Below, in pieces: positions 46,740-55,465 of a DNA stretch of 64,000 nucleotides (positions are counted from its first letter, which is position 1; each line of letters begins with the position of its first letter). The notes beneath the pieces are model-generated. The model did not search any database. It was not told where the DNA came from and saw only the letters and a list, made by a program, of their open reading frames with translations. A program made the translations under genes and the position numbers. Source of the stretch: Lactiplantibacillus nangangensis (GTDB lineage Bacteria; Bacillota; Bacilli; Lactobacillales; Lactobacillaceae); assembly GCF_005405065.1 (NCBI RefSeq), contig NZ_BJDI01000006.1, positions 1 to 64,000 on the forward strand, written 5' to 3'.

Positions 46740-46874
46740 ATGTTACGAAAGTTAGCCGTTTTAACTGCTGGTGCCATGTGGTTGTTGAGTGGATTTAACT
46801 TGGTGATTGCAGTTTTGCGAGTCCGAGAGTCACCGTATCCTAAGAAGATTAAAGTTAAGGTCAAATTAAAGTAA
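46740..46874 (+). CDS. 44-residue single-helix membrane peptide
   Basis: ATG 46740 with GAGGTGG nine bases upstream, 44 codons, TAA at 46872-46874. The first 27 residues form one hydrophobic helix (KLAVLTAGAMWLLSGFNLVIAVL) and the tail is strongly basic (RVRESPYPKK then alternating Lys/Val). It is 43 bases after the ABC exporter and before a terminator, so probably the last gene of that operon. Too short for family assignment. It could modulate the exporter, as small membrane peptides often do; this is inference. Confidence 0.65.
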   Translation: MLRKLAVLTAGAMWLLSGFNLVIAVLRVRESPYPKKIKVKVKLK

Positions 46875-46924
46875 ACAGCGTGAACGGCACTTTATTGTCC
46901 GTTTTGATCATAATTATTAGTAGC

Positions 46925-46953
46925 GGTTGGAGAAATCCAACCTCTTTTTTTTA
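46925..46953 (+). terminator. Terminator of ABC exporter operon
   Basis: GGTTGGA-GAAA-TCCAACC, then a C-containing T run. Confidence 0.85.
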
Positions 46954-47147
46954 GCAGTAAATTTATTCAAAAATATAAAAATAAACACGCTAGTTTTCAA
47001 GATTTGTGACGCGTACAATAGAGTTATTACAAATTTGTTGGTTGCGTCACTCATGTATAGGACAGTGATAAGCTGGTTAATGAAAATTTCCAGTCAAAAA
47101 CTGACAACGTTTAAAGAGATGATAGTGGAAGTGGTGAGTATTAACTG

Positions 47148-48326
47148 ATGCGGCAAACAACGCGTAACTTTAACTGTTATTTAGGCAGTATGGCGATTAC
47201 GTTCTTTGGATTTTATGGGTTTATGTATTTGGTTTCCGTGCAATTAATTGAAGCAACCGGAAGCCCGAATTTGTTGGGGCACGTCTTGGCATTAACAATG
47301 GCACCAGCCTTGGTGTTGAATTTGGTGGCGGGGATCCTGATTGAACGGACCAATCCCAAAATTGTTATGTTAGTGACTGACTTATTGACTGGGCTACTCT
47401 TTGTTGGGGCGGCCGTTATGATGGCTAATCCGACATGGCAAGTCATGGTTTTAGCGACGGTTTCAGTTGTCAATAAGGTCATTGGGGTCTTTTACAAACT
47501 AGGTAATAAAACGATTGTGCCGCAATTATTTCCCCCAACGCAGATTATGAAAGTGAATGGTGTTCAGACGCAAGTTCGGCAAGTGGCGATTATTAGTGCT
47601 TCGATGATCATAGCTGGTTTGCTGTTGGTGATTTCTGCGCGGTGTTTGATTTTAGTCATGGGATTGGCATTTTTAGGCTCCGCTTGGTTAGATCATCAGT
47701 TTCAGTTACGCCCACAGGCAGTTAGTGAAACAGTCGTTCGGCCTAAATTAGCCCCTGCTTGGCGGCTTTTTTGGCATCGCCCTGATTTAGCAAAATTAAC
47801 CAGCCTGGCAATTATCGGTTGTTTAGCGGATGCAATCGTTGCGGTATTTGTTCCTTGGCTCGTCATAACTACTTGGCAGTCGAAGCTTGCTTTGAGTGGT
47901 TATTTGGGATGTGAAGCGGCCGGCATTATTATGGCACCACTAATTAAGCGTTGGGGTCCAACCCTAGCGATGACTAAAATCAGCTATGGGTTACCGTTGA
48001 GCTTGGGATTACTAGTGCCATCGCCACCGTTACTAGCTATTGGGATGGGGATGTTAGGGTGTTTGCGCGGCTTATTTAATTTGAAATTTTATACGACTTT
48101 ACAAACGGGCGTCCCAGTCGCATTTGTCAGCCGCCTCTTAGCTCTGACGCTAGTTTTTACAGATGGCACGACGGCTTTAGGGGCCTATTTAGCCCCACAA
48201 TTGGTGAAATGGACGGGGTCATGGGCTCTAGTTGTGCTAGGAAGCGGCCTACTTTTAGCGACTGGTCTGATTCAACTGGTTTTCAGAAATCAGCCGGTTG
48301 ATCAGGCCGTTCAGGAACCAGATTGA
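47148..48326 (+). CDS. MFS transporter (12-helix, DHA1/efflux-like)
   Basis: 392 aa with about 12 hydrophobic segments. The loop-2/3 region LVAGILIERTNPKIVMLVTDLLTG is a relaxed motif A of the efflux group that includes macrolide-type exporters. Conserved charged residues are fewer than in well-known families. Function likely efflux; substrate unknown. The start ATG follows GAAGTGGTGAG. It stands alone with no linked regulator. Confidence 0.8.
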   Translation: MRQTTRNFNCYLGSMAITFFGFYGFMYLVSVQLIEATGSPNLLGHVLALTMAPALVLNLVAGILIERTNPKIVMLVTDLLTGLLFVGAAVMMANPTWQVMVLATVSVVNKVIGVFYKLGNKTIVPQLFPPTQIMKVNGVQTQVRQVAIISASMIIAGLLLVISARCLILVMGLAFLGSAWLDHQFQLRPQAVSETVVRPKLAPAWRLFWHRPDLAKLTSLAIIGCLADAIVAVFVPWLVITTWQSKLALSGYLGCEAAGIIMAPLIKRWGPTLAMTKISYGLPLSLGLLVPSPPLLAIGMGMLGCLRGLFNLKFYTTLQTGVPVAFVSRLLALTLVFTDGTTALGAYLAPQLVKWTGSWALVVLGSGLLLATGLIQLVFRNQPVDQAVQEPD

Positions 48327-48439
48327 TTTATTTTTAAATTTTTCAGGATAAACACTTGCCTTAGACCAACTAGAAGCTAGTAAAGTAATCAACGTAGTCT
48401 TAATTAGCATGGTTATTTGGAAAAGGAAGTTTTGATCAG

Positions 48440-49306
48440 ATGAAGAATATTAACCAACAATTATTAACTGGTGAACGGGCGTTATTTAAGGCGCACGATT
48501 TACACATTGAAAATAGCACTTTTGCTAACGGCGAGTCACCATTAAAAGAAAGCCGCAACATTGAATTGGAACAATCAATTTTTAAGTGGAAATACCCACT
48601 TTGGTACAGTCGTCATATTCGGGTCAATAACTCGATTTTTGAAGAGATGTCACGGTCTGGTATTTGGTATACCGATGATATTACGATTACGAACAGTACG
48701 CTCCAAGCGCCTAAATTATTCCGGCGGGCAAGTCATATTAAGCTAGATCATGTGCATATGCCACATGCTGAAGAAACGTTGTGGAACAGTCACGACATTG
48801 AAATTCATGATGTCCAAGCCGCGGGTGATTATTTTGGCATGAATAGCGAAAATATTCAGGTTCGTGATTTTGACTTAGTCGGGAACTATGCGTTTGATGG
48901 GGCTAAAAACATCGAGATCCACAACGCAACGTTAATGACGAAGGATGCGTTATGGAACTGTGAGAATGTCACAGTTTATGATTCAAAAATAGTTGGTGAA
49001 TATTTAGGTTGGAATTCTAAAAATGTTCGCTTTGTAAACTGTACGATTGAAAGTGATCAAGGCCTCTGTTACATGGACGGGCTGACACTTGAAAACTGCA
49101 CGTTATTAAACACTGATTTGGCCTTTGAATACTGTAAAGATATTGATGCGGATATCGTTTCAAGCATCGACAGTGTTAAGAATCCAATCAGCGGTAAGAT
49201 TCATGCGACTGCGATTCAAAAAATCATCATGGACGACCCAGAAATCGATCCGCATCAAGCGGTGATTTCTGTGGACAATGAAAGCCGTGCCCGCCATGCC
49301 GTATGA
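48440..49306 (+). CDS. DUF3737 right-handed beta-helix-like protein
   Basis: 288 aa. LTGERALFKAHDLHIENSTFANGESPLKES at the N-terminus is the standard DUF3737 opening. The rest is a run of short repeated strands (for example IELEQSIFKWKYPLWYSRHIRV, NSHDIEIHDVQAAGDYFGMNS) with Asn/Asp turns, consistent with a pectate-lyase-like parallel beta-helix. Common in Lactobacillales with no known activity. It overlaps the aminotransferase gene, so the two are co-translated. GGAAAAGGAAG precedes the ATG. Confidence 0.85.
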   Translation: MKNINQQLLTGERALFKAHDLHIENSTFANGESPLKESRNIELEQSIFKWKYPLWYSRHIRVNNSIFEEMSRSGIWYTDDITITNSTLQAPKLFRRASHIKLDHVHMPHAEETLWNSHDIEIHDVQAAGDYFGMNSENIQVRDFDLVGNYAFDGAKNIEIHNATLMTKDALWNCENVTVYDSKIVGEYLGWNSKNVRFVNCTIESDQGLCYMDGLTLENCTLLNTDLAFEYCKDIDADIVSSIDSVKNPISGKIHATAIQKIIMDDPEIDPHQAVISVDNESRARHAV

Positions 49307-50465
49307 TTTTGATACCGTGATCGACCGCCGTCACACGAATTCCGCAAAGTGGGATGTTAAACCCGGTGAATTACCAATGTGGATCGCCGATATGGATTTT
49401 CAGACGGCGCCAGAGATTACTGCGGCCTTAAAGCAGCGGGCAGCGTTTGGTATTTTCGGCTATGAAGAGATCCCCACTGAATACTATGAGGCCGTTGCCG
49501 ATTGGTGGGCGACTGAGCATCATTTTCGACCACAAATCGATTGGCTGATGTTCTGTACCGGTGTCGTGCCAGCAATTTCGTCAATTGTGCGTAAAATGAC
49601 CGCGCCTGGAGATAACATTTTGGTGCAAGCGCCGGTTTATAACATGTTCTATCATTCAATTGAAAATAATGGCCGGCACACTTTATCAAGTGATTTAGTT
49701 GAACGTGATGGTCAATATACAATTGACTTTGACGATTTAGCTCAGAAGATGGCTGAACCACTGACGACCATGATGATTTTATGCAATCCACAGAATCCGA
49801 TTGGGATAGTCTGGTCACGAGCAGACTTACAACGAATCGGCGAGCTAGCATTAAAACACCATGTGTTAGTATTAGCCGATGAAATTCATTGTGATTTGAC
49901 GTTAAATGATCATGACTACACGCCATTTTCATCGTTGAGTGCTGATGTGGCAGCAAATAGTATTAGCTGTATTTCACCTAGCAAAACTTTCAACGTTGCG
50001 GCTCTACACGCAGCAACGTTGATTATGCCAGCGCAGGCGATTCGAGAACGCGTGAGTCGAGCCATCAATAACGATGAATTGGCTGAACCCAACTCGTTTG
50101 CGATTCCCGGGAGTTTAGCTGCTTATCGGGATGGTCATGCGTGGGTTGCTGAATTACGGACAAAAATTGCCGCCAATCAGCGTCAATTGCAGACTTTTGT
50201 GGCTGATAATCTGCCAGCAGTCAAAGTTATTGAAGCACAAGCAACGTATTTGATCTGGCTAGATATTAGCCAGGTTGCGGCGGATGCGAGTGATTTAGCC
50301 GATTTCATTCGTGCCAAGACCGGGCTGTTTCTATCTGCGGGTGATGTCTATCGTGGCGACGGGCAGCATTTTCTCAGAATCAACATTGCTTGTCCAACAG
50401 CAGAGTTGACGGATGGGCTGCAACGGTTGCAGGCTGGTATCGAAGCTTATATGACCCAAAACTAA
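49278..50465 (+). CDS. MalY/PatB-type PLP aminotransferase (probable cystathionine beta-lyase)
   Basis: 395 aa; an alternative ATG at 49296 would give 389 aa beginning PYDFDTV and may be the true start. Fold-type I PLP enzyme: MWIADMDFQTAP near the N-terminus, CNPQNPIG, LADEIHCDL (PLP-binding Asp), and SPSKTFNVAALH with the PLP lysine. These wordings belong to the MalY/PatB group, which cleaves C-S bonds of cystathionine or cysteine conjugates. The gene begins 29 bases inside the DUF3737 gene. Confidence 0.88.
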   Translation: MKAVPAMPYDFDTVIDRRHTNSAKWDVKPGELPMWIADMDFQTAPEITAALKQRAAFGIFGYEEIPTEYYEAVADWWATEHHFRPQIDWLMFCTGVVPAISSIVRKMTAPGDNILVQAPVYNMFYHSIENNGRHTLSSDLVERDGQYTIDFDDLAQKMAEPLTTMMILCNPQNPIGIVWSRADLQRIGELALKHHVLVLADEIHCDLTLNDHDYTPFSSLSADVAANSISCISPSKTFNVAALHAATLIMPAQAIRERVSRAINNDELAEPNSFAIPGSLAAYRDGHAWVAELRTKIAANQRQLQTFVADNLPAVKVIEAQATYLIWLDISQVAADASDLADFIRAKTGLFLSAGDVYRGDGQHFLRINIACPTAELTDGLQRLQAGIEAYMTQN

Positions 50466-50627
50466 ATGGTTAAAGGTGGTGTGCTGGTTATGGCTGAAAT
50501 AACTTGCGTGCTACTTTTTATTGGCTGATTTTCAGAACAGTTTAAACGATGACTTCCTTAAGATTTCCTTTTGAGTGGCCTTTTCGTTAAAATGAACTTA
50601 TTAAATCATGGTTAAGTAGGTGAGTTC

Positions 50628-51221
50628 ATGGAAATTGGAATTGTTGGTGCTGGCACTGTCGGTACCGTTTTAGCACAAACTTTTGCGCGCGGCGACAACC
50701 AAGTGAAACTCAGTCGGCACAGTGGTGTTGCGAGTTTAGTTCCCCGGCGCGCGGAATTTTCGCCCAAAGTAACGTTTGTAGAAGTCGAAGTAGCGTTGCA
50801 ACAACCGTTAGTTATTATTGCTGTCCCGTTTGAGCAAGCACCCGTGGTTTTACGGCAAGTGGCAGATTACGATCAGCGGATCGTGGTCGATGTTACGAAC
50901 CAATTTACGGCTGACTTTAAGAAAATTAAAACGGCACCATTAACTGGTAGTGAAGTGGTTGCACAAGCCGCCCACAATGCTCGCGTGATTAAGGCTTTCA
51001 ATACGTTGCCGCCAAAGTTTATGGATGGTCATGTGGTTGGTGAGGGTCGCCGGGTACTCTTTTATGCCGGTGACGATGTTGCCGCGAAGAAAGCCTTTGC
51101 GGCATTAGTGCGACCATTGAATTTTCGGCCCGTTAACTTAGGCAAGCTCAGACATGGTGGCAGTGTGATGCAAGTCGGTGGTGGCCTCGGCAACACGCAC
51201 TTTGTTCAAATCGAAGAGTAG
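50628..51221 (+). CDS. NADPH-dependent F420 reductase-like Rossmann protein
   Basis: 197 aa. N-terminal dinucleotide-binding IGIVGAGTVGTVLAQTFARG, LSRHSG in the NADP-phosphate position, VVDVTNQ, and VIKAFNTLPP. This pattern marks the NADP oxidoreductase, coenzyme F420-dependent family (COG2085). Lactobacilli do not make F420, so it probably reduces another substrate. TAGGTGAG precedes ATG. Monocistronic and convergent with the HAD gene. Confidence 0.8.
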   Translation: MEIGIVGAGTVGTVLAQTFARGDNQVKLSRHSGVASLVPRRAEFSPKVTFVEVEVALQQPLVIIAVPFEQAPVVLRQVADYDQRIVVDVTNQFTADFKKIKTAPLTGSEVVAQAAHNARVIKAFNTLPPKFMDGHVVGEGRRVLFYAGDDVAAKKAFAALVRPLNFRPVNLGKLRHGGSVMQVGGGLGNTHFVQIEE

Positions 51222-51241
51222 TATCATTCATTAGAAGTGTC

Positions 51242-51270
51242 AAAAAAGACGTCATGATGACGTCTTTTTT
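51242..51270. terminator. Bidirectional terminator
   Basis: AAAAAAGACGTCA-TGA-TGACGTCTTTTTT, a perfect 13-bp stem between convergent genes. Confidence 0.92.
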
Positions 51271-51953
51271 TAGTTCAGTAATAATTTTTCTAGTTGTTGA
51301 AAGTTATCCACAGTATAAGTCGGTTGATAACTTTTCGGATTAGGACGATGCTGTGGATTAAACCAAATATTTTTTAGTTGTGCGTGGATGGCACCGTTGA
51401 TATCTGAACCTAAGTTATCCCCAACCATGATGGTGTTGTCATGGGTCATGGCTGGATTCTGATCAAAAATTGCGGTAAAGAACTGCGGATCTGGTTTCGC
51501 TACGCCCAAGTCAGCCGAAATAAAGACCTGTGGAAAGTACTGAGCCAAGCCCGAGCCCTGTAAACGGCTTAACTGGGTCGTTTTCACGCCATTGGTACCA
51601 ACAATTAAGTTAAGTCCAGTTTGTTGTAGATTGGCCAATAAAGTGGTAGCACCGGGTAAAACGTAAAAGTTGTGATCTAGGATGGCACTGTATTCATGCT
51701 GCAAGGCAGGGCCGTTCACCGTCATGCCGAGCTGCTGAAAGACAACGGCAAACCGTTGATTCAGCAGGGGTTCTGGGTCCGCACCTTGTTCAATTTGTCC
51801 CCAAAGCCAATGATTATGGGCTTGATAGACCTGTAATCCGTGTTGTAAATCTGTAATACCATACTTTTTCAACAGGTAGGTGAGGCCTTCATGTTCCCCA
51901 CGACTAAAATCGAGCAGCGTATCGTCTAAATCAAAAATAACGTATTTTAGCAT
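51270..51953 (-). CDS. HAD-superfamily hydrolase, YjjG/YfnB type
   Basis: 227 aa. Motif I VIFDLDDTLLDF at residues 5-16, cap segment with an EHEGLTYLLKKYG opening, motif II IVGTNGV, motif III Lys in VAKPDPQFF and motif IV MVGDNLGSDINGA. YjjG-type enzymes dephosphorylate (often non-canonical) nucleoside monophosphates. It lies 15 bases after the esterase gene on the same strand, so the two are likely co-transcribed. Confidence 0.88.
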   Translation of the reverse strand: MLKYVIFDLDDTLLDFSRGEHEGLTYLLKKYGITDLQHGLQVYQAHNHWLWGQIEQGADPEPLLNQRFAVVFQQLGMTVNGPALQHEYSAILDHNFYVLPGATTLLANLQQTGLNLIVGTNGVKTTQLSRLQGSGLAQYFPQVFISADLGVAKPDPQFFTAIFDQNPAMTHDNTIMVGDNLGSDINGAIHAQLKNIWFNPQHRPNPKSYQPTYTVDNFQQLEKLLLN

Positions 51954-51968
51954 GTGGATAACTCTTTT

Positions 51969-52829
51969 CTAAACTAGTCGTTGAATTTGTTGGACCATGT
52001 CGTTAAATGACTCCTGATACGCGCCGGTCAATGAGACGGTAAAGCCATGCAGTGAGTTGGCATAGCGTTTAGTCGTGACTGGTGTATGCGCTAAGGCTAA
52101 ATGATGCCCAAAAGTTTCACCTTCAGGAGCCAACGTGTCATGATCAGCCGTGTGAATGACTGTCTGTGGAAAACCAACTAGTGATGGAACTGAGGCTAAC
52201 ACTGGTGAGACTTCTGGATTACCCAGCGGCGTGTTTGCACGATAGAAGCGATTAAACCGTTTTGCCTGTTCAGCAGAAATGACGGCGCCAGTTGGATAGG
52301 TCAGATCGTCCGGATCAGTATCTAAATCTAATGCCGGGTAGTCTAGAACGGCGAGATCTGCGACTGGTCGGCCAGCCTTGAGCGCTCGCATCTGAGTGCC
52401 GGCAACTAAATTACCACCGGCACTGTGGCCGATGAGAATGAGTTTCTGTGGGATTGCCGCACAGTAGTCCGAGTAATGTGCTTGGACCGCTTGGACGAGT
52501 TCATCGCAGGCATCTAACGCAGCTGGAAAAGGATGTTCCGGCGCTAATGGGTAGTCGAAGTCGAGCACTGTATATTGGGTCGCAATACCAATTCGTTTAC
52601 AGAAGTAGCTGTCATGGTCGTTGTGCAAATGCACAAAACCACTGCCATGGAAATCAATAATAATGCCTTTTGAAGGGACATAATTGGGTTCGTGAATGTA
52701 AAGCTTAGCGGTTTCACCTGAGCTTAATGGAAAGTTTTCAGTCCGTGTTCGTTCTGCGGCCCACTGTTCAGCCGTGATTGTTTTTTGACGCTTGTCATGA
52801 TTTTGTCGTTCTAAAGTTGCTTCGTTCAA
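51969..52829 (-). CDS. Alpha/beta hydrolase (hormone-sensitive-lipase-type esterase)
   Basis: 286 aa from TTG 52829, preferred because AAGGAGG lies nine bases before it. The oxyanion motif is IDFHGSGFVH (~residue 63, for HGGGF), the nucleophile elbow GHSAGGN (~residue 135), a later HTADHDTLAPEG (Asp) and NSLHGF (His). Cytoplasmic esterase for short acyl esters; substrate unknown. Followed by the HAD phosphatase gene in the same direction. Confidence 0.85.
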   Translation of the reverse strand: MNEATLERQNHDKRQKTITAEQWAAERTRTENFPLSSGETAKLYIHEPNYVPSKGIIIDFHGSGFVHLHNDHDSYFCKRIGIATQYTVLDFDYPLAPEHPFPAALDACDELVQAVQAHYSDYCAAIPQKLILIGHSAGGNLVAGTQMRALKAGRPVADLAVLDYPALDLDTDPDDLTYPTGAVISAEQAKRFNRFYRANTPLGNPEVSPVLASVPSLVGFPQTVIHTADHDTLAPEGETFGHHLALAHTPVTTKRYANSLHGFTVSLTGAYQESFNDMVQQIQRLV

Positions 52830-52859
52830 CGTGAAGGACCTCCTTGATAGGGTCATCAT

Positions 52860-53103
52860 ACAGCAACTTCGCTCAGTGTGGTATGCTTAAATGGTAAGAA
52901 TAGTCAGATAACGACTGACAGTTACTAAGAAAAAGTCGTCGGTTGGCCGTTTCTGACTAGTTGGTTGATAAAATTCTAGAATGGCATCGACCATTTAAAA
53001 AATGAGCTAGTACTCAGCTAAAACATCTCAATGGTCGTGGACACTTTAGTTGATTGTTAATGGGTAGCTTGATGTCATGGCTCAAGATGATTGAACGTCG
53101 GGC
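52860..53103. other. Gene-free stretch upstream of structured element
   Basis: GACCATT (about 52990) and AATGGTC (about 53030) form a loose inverted repeat around an AGCT-rich centre. Nothing codes here as far as I can see. Confidence 0.4.
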
Positions 53104-53230
53104 GGGTCAGAATTGGCTCAGTGGTGTTATTTATCTTAGTCGCTGGTTTTGCGGCTTAGATAAAGCCCGGCTTGTGAGACCGCACTTTGGCTCACAAACG
53201 TGGCCACCACGTTCCAGCCGATTCTGACCC
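53104..53230 (+). ncRNA. Multi-arm structured element, copy 2
   Basis: Closing stem GGGTCAGAATTGGCT (53104-53118) with 53216-53230, 15 bp including one U-G wobble that exists only on the plus strand. Arm 2 is 53130-53143 with 53151-53164 (loop TGGTTTT). Arm 3 is TTGTGAG/CTCACAA (53172-53178, 53191-53197) around ACCGCACTTTGG. Arm 4 is AACGTGG-CCA-CCACGTT. All four helices also exist in copy 1 with different but complementary sequences. It ends 70 bases before the acetyltransferase start. Confidence 0.6.
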
Positions 53231-53299
53231 AACCAGAGTGGCAATGAAAAGACTATCAACAGATTTAAGGACTAAAATATTTTTAAAAGGAAGTTCAGT

Positions 53300-53869
53300 A
53301 TGGAAATCGATAATGACCCAGCTTATCAACAAATGATCAACGGTGAATTGTATATGGAATCACCTAAATTACTTAAATTGCGTAATGATGTGCGGACTAA
53401 GATCATGGCTTATAATCAAATTGCCGATAACGACAAACGTAATGCCGGTATGAAATCACTGTTACGTTCGGTTGGCGACCGGTTCTTTGTAGAACCAACT
53501 TTTGAATTTAGCTACGGTGTGAATATTACGATTGGTAATCATTTTTATGCCAACCATGGTGTTGAAATTTGTGATGAAGGTCGCGTGACAATTGGTAATG
53601 ATTGTAAATTTGGCCCCAAGGTCGGGTTGTACACGCCAGTTCACCCACTTGATCCCACAGTTCGGCGGACTGAAGCTGAACGGACGGCACCAATCACGAT
53701 CGGTAATGATTGCTGGATCGGTGGGAGTGCCATGATTTTACCCGGGGTCACGTTAGGTAATAACGTGGTCGTGGGTGCGGGGTCAGTTGTGACGCACTCA
53801 TTCCCAGACAACGTGGTCGTGGTCGGCAATCCAGCCCGGGTCTTGAAAGAAAACAAACCAAACGCCTAG
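53300..53869 (+). CDS. Maltose/galactoside O-acetyltransferase-like protein
   Basis: 189 aa. The N-terminal MAC domain (YQQMINGELYMESPKLLKLRNDVR) is followed by a left-handed beta-helix hexapeptide-repeat domain (ITIGNHFYANHGV, VTIGNDCKFGPKVGL, ITIGNDCWIGGSAMILPGV, VVVGAGSVV) with the catalytic His in YTPVHPLD. It acetylates sugars using acetyl-CoA, possibly detoxifying non-metabolised sugars. AAAAGGAAG precedes ATG. A second gene of the same family begins at 63888. The universal stress gene follows after 86 bases. Confidence 0.9.
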   Translation: MEIDNDPAYQQMINGELYMESPKLLKLRNDVRTKIMAYNQIADNDKRNAGMKSLLRSVGDRFFVEPTFEFSYGVNITIGNHFYANHGVEICDEGRVTIGNDCKFGPKVGLYTPVHPLDPTVRRTEAERTAPITIGNDCWIGGSAMILPGVTLGNNVVVGAGSVVTHSFPDNVVVVGNPARVLKENKPNA

Positions 53870-53955
53870 GTTGACAACTGTATCAGAGTCGGTGAAAATG
53901 AAATTGACCATTAAATAGCAAGCTAAATTTGAACCAATTGGGGAGGGCATTATTA

Positions 53956-54399
53956 ATGTCAGAAATGAGTCCTAAGGAATTTAAGCATATTTTAGTTGGT
54001 GTTGATGATTCAGATGATGCACAATTAGCGTTTCGGTATGCGATTAATCGGGCCAAAACGGATGGTGCTAAGTTGACGATCGTGTCAATTTTGGAACAGG
54101 ATAATATGAATGTTTACGAAGCCATGAGCAAGGATTTTGTGCATGGTCAACGGGCTGATTTGGAACAACATGTGCTGCAATATGAGAAGCTAGCCAAGCA
54201 ATTCGGCGTCAAAGAAGTGCGCTCGATCGTTGATGAAGGCGATCCCGGCGAAACGATTGTTAAGGATATTATTCCCGCAATTAAACCGGATCTACTCGTG
54301 ATTGGGTCCATTTCTAAGCAAGGCGTGCGGAAGTATTTTGGTTCACAAGCCGCGTATATGGCGAAACATGCGCCCATTTCAGTCTTAGTGGTTCGTTAA
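53956..54399 (+). CDS. Universal stress protein (UspA family)
   Basis: 147 aa from ATG 53956 behind GGGGAGGG. HILVGVDDSDDAQLAFRYAI at the N-terminus and DLLVIGSISKQGVRKYFGSQAAYMAKHAPISVLVVR at the C-terminus are the Usp fold motifs. The usual G-2x-G-9x-G-S/T ATP-binding pattern is altered (GSIS...GSQA), so nucleotide binding may be weaker. Possibly co-transcribed with the acetyltransferase. Confidence 0.88.
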   Translation: MSEMSPKEFKHILVGVDDSDDAQLAFRYAINRAKTDGAKLTIVSILEQDNMNVYEAMSKDFVHGQRADLEQHVLQYEKLAKQFGVKEVRSIVDEGDPGETIVKDIIPAIKPDLLVIGSISKQGVRKYFGSQAAYMAKHAPISVLVVR

Positions 54400-54413
54400 A
54401 ATTAACTCAAAAT

Positions 54414-54466
54414 AAAATGCGTTTCGTCATTGGCTGTTGGTAGCCGCGACGAAGCGCATTTTTTTA
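54414..54466. terminator. Bidirectional terminator after usp gene
   Basis: AAAATGCGTTTCGTC pairs with GACGAAGCGCATTTT (one wobble), followed by more T. Confidence 0.9.
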
Positions 54467-54467
54467 G

Positions 54468-55391
54468 TTAACGTCGTAATGAGCGGGCGCGAATTCGTAA
54501 TTGATGTCGTTCACCACGAACAGCTAAGCCTAAAGCGTTGATGTTTTCTGGAAAGGCGATCCCAGCGTAACCGGCATCGCCGATATGATGGATGTCGATT
54601 CCTAAAGCTTTGTCTTCTAAGGCAATTTTAGTGATAACTTCTGTTGGACTACTTTCCTGACTTGTCCCAATCGTGGCCATCGTGAGCACTTTATCAGCAG
54701 GATTAGCCACTTGTGTATTGTGGGCGTCCACAACTTGAATGACTTCTGCAAGTAAGGCCTTGGTGATACGTGGGACGGTGTAAAGGGCGGGCACGAGTAA
54801 AATGTCGACGCCAGCGGCAATAAAGTCGGTGGCAATTTTGGCGTTGATGATTGGTTCATCAACACCCGAGCTGTGCATTTTACCAGCAATAATCAGCCCG
54901 CTGAAATGTTGTTTAGCTAATTTGATAGTGGCTAGGATTTGGGCGTTATTGACTCCGGTGCCAGGATTACCAGTCAAACAGATGTAATCAACACCGAGCT
55001 TTTCAGCTTGCTGAATCGTTGCGAGGGTGGCTTGCCGCCCGGTGCTAATCGCTTGTTGGGTACTCATGAGTCCCTCGTGTGCCACCGGTTCCAAATTGAT
55101 TCCAATCGGCTTGCCGACCAAGCGTTTCAGAGCACTAATCGGGTTGCCGTCAGTGGCAGGTAGCCCTTTGATTTCAAGCTGATTGAGGTCGATTGCGTTG
55201 AGCAAAATGAGGTCGGCACCTGCGAAGGCGGCGATTTCACTGTTGGTCACACTGTCCACGATCGGTTGCAAACTAACCACATTTTCAGACAGAATCGTGC
55301 GGCCCTCCGCCGCGTAAATGGCTTGTTTTAAGTCAGCCGCAGACATGGCAGCATAGTCGCTAGCAGTACAATCCAAAAGTCGTTTGACCAT
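54468..55391 (-). CDS. TIM-barrel protein of unknown function in galactoside cassette
   Basis: 307 aa from ATG 55391; a second ATG nine bases upstream sits too close to the AAAGG site. The alternating strand-helix pattern with glycine-rich strand ends (ADLILLNAIDLNQLEI, KPIGINLEP, VDYICLTGNPGTGV, LIIAGKMHSSG, VDILLVPALYTVPR, IHHIGDAGYAGI) points to a (beta/alpha)8 barrel with a phosphate-binding tail (GDAGYAG). It resembles proteins often found beside PTS and glycosidase genes in Lactobacillales and annotated only as hypothetical. Last gene after GH35 on this strand. Function not assigned. Confidence 0.7.
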   Translation of the reverse strand: MVKRLLDCTASDYAAMSAADLKQAIYAAEGRTILSENVVSLQPIVDSVTNSEIAAFAGADLILLNAIDLNQLEIKGLPATDGNPISALKRLVGKPIGINLEPVAHEGLMSTQQAISTGRQATLATIQQAEKLGVDYICLTGNPGTGVNNAQILATIKLAKQHFSGLIIAGKMHSSGVDEPIINAKIATDFIAAGVDILLVPALYTVPRITKALLAEVIQVVDAHNTQVANPADKVLTMATIGTSQESSPTEVITKIALEDKALGIDIHHIGDAGYAGIAFPENINALGLAVRGERHQLRIRARSLRR

Positions 55392-55465
55392 TTTTGACAT
55401 CCTTTCAAAAGCAAAATTAGATTACAGGGTCATTTTAGCCCAGCTGGTTGAAAAACACGACTGAG

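Noticed and set aside
46927-47148. 73-aa frame before the MFS transporter
   Set aside because: Begins within the terminator T run; no ribosome site; AT-rich random composition.
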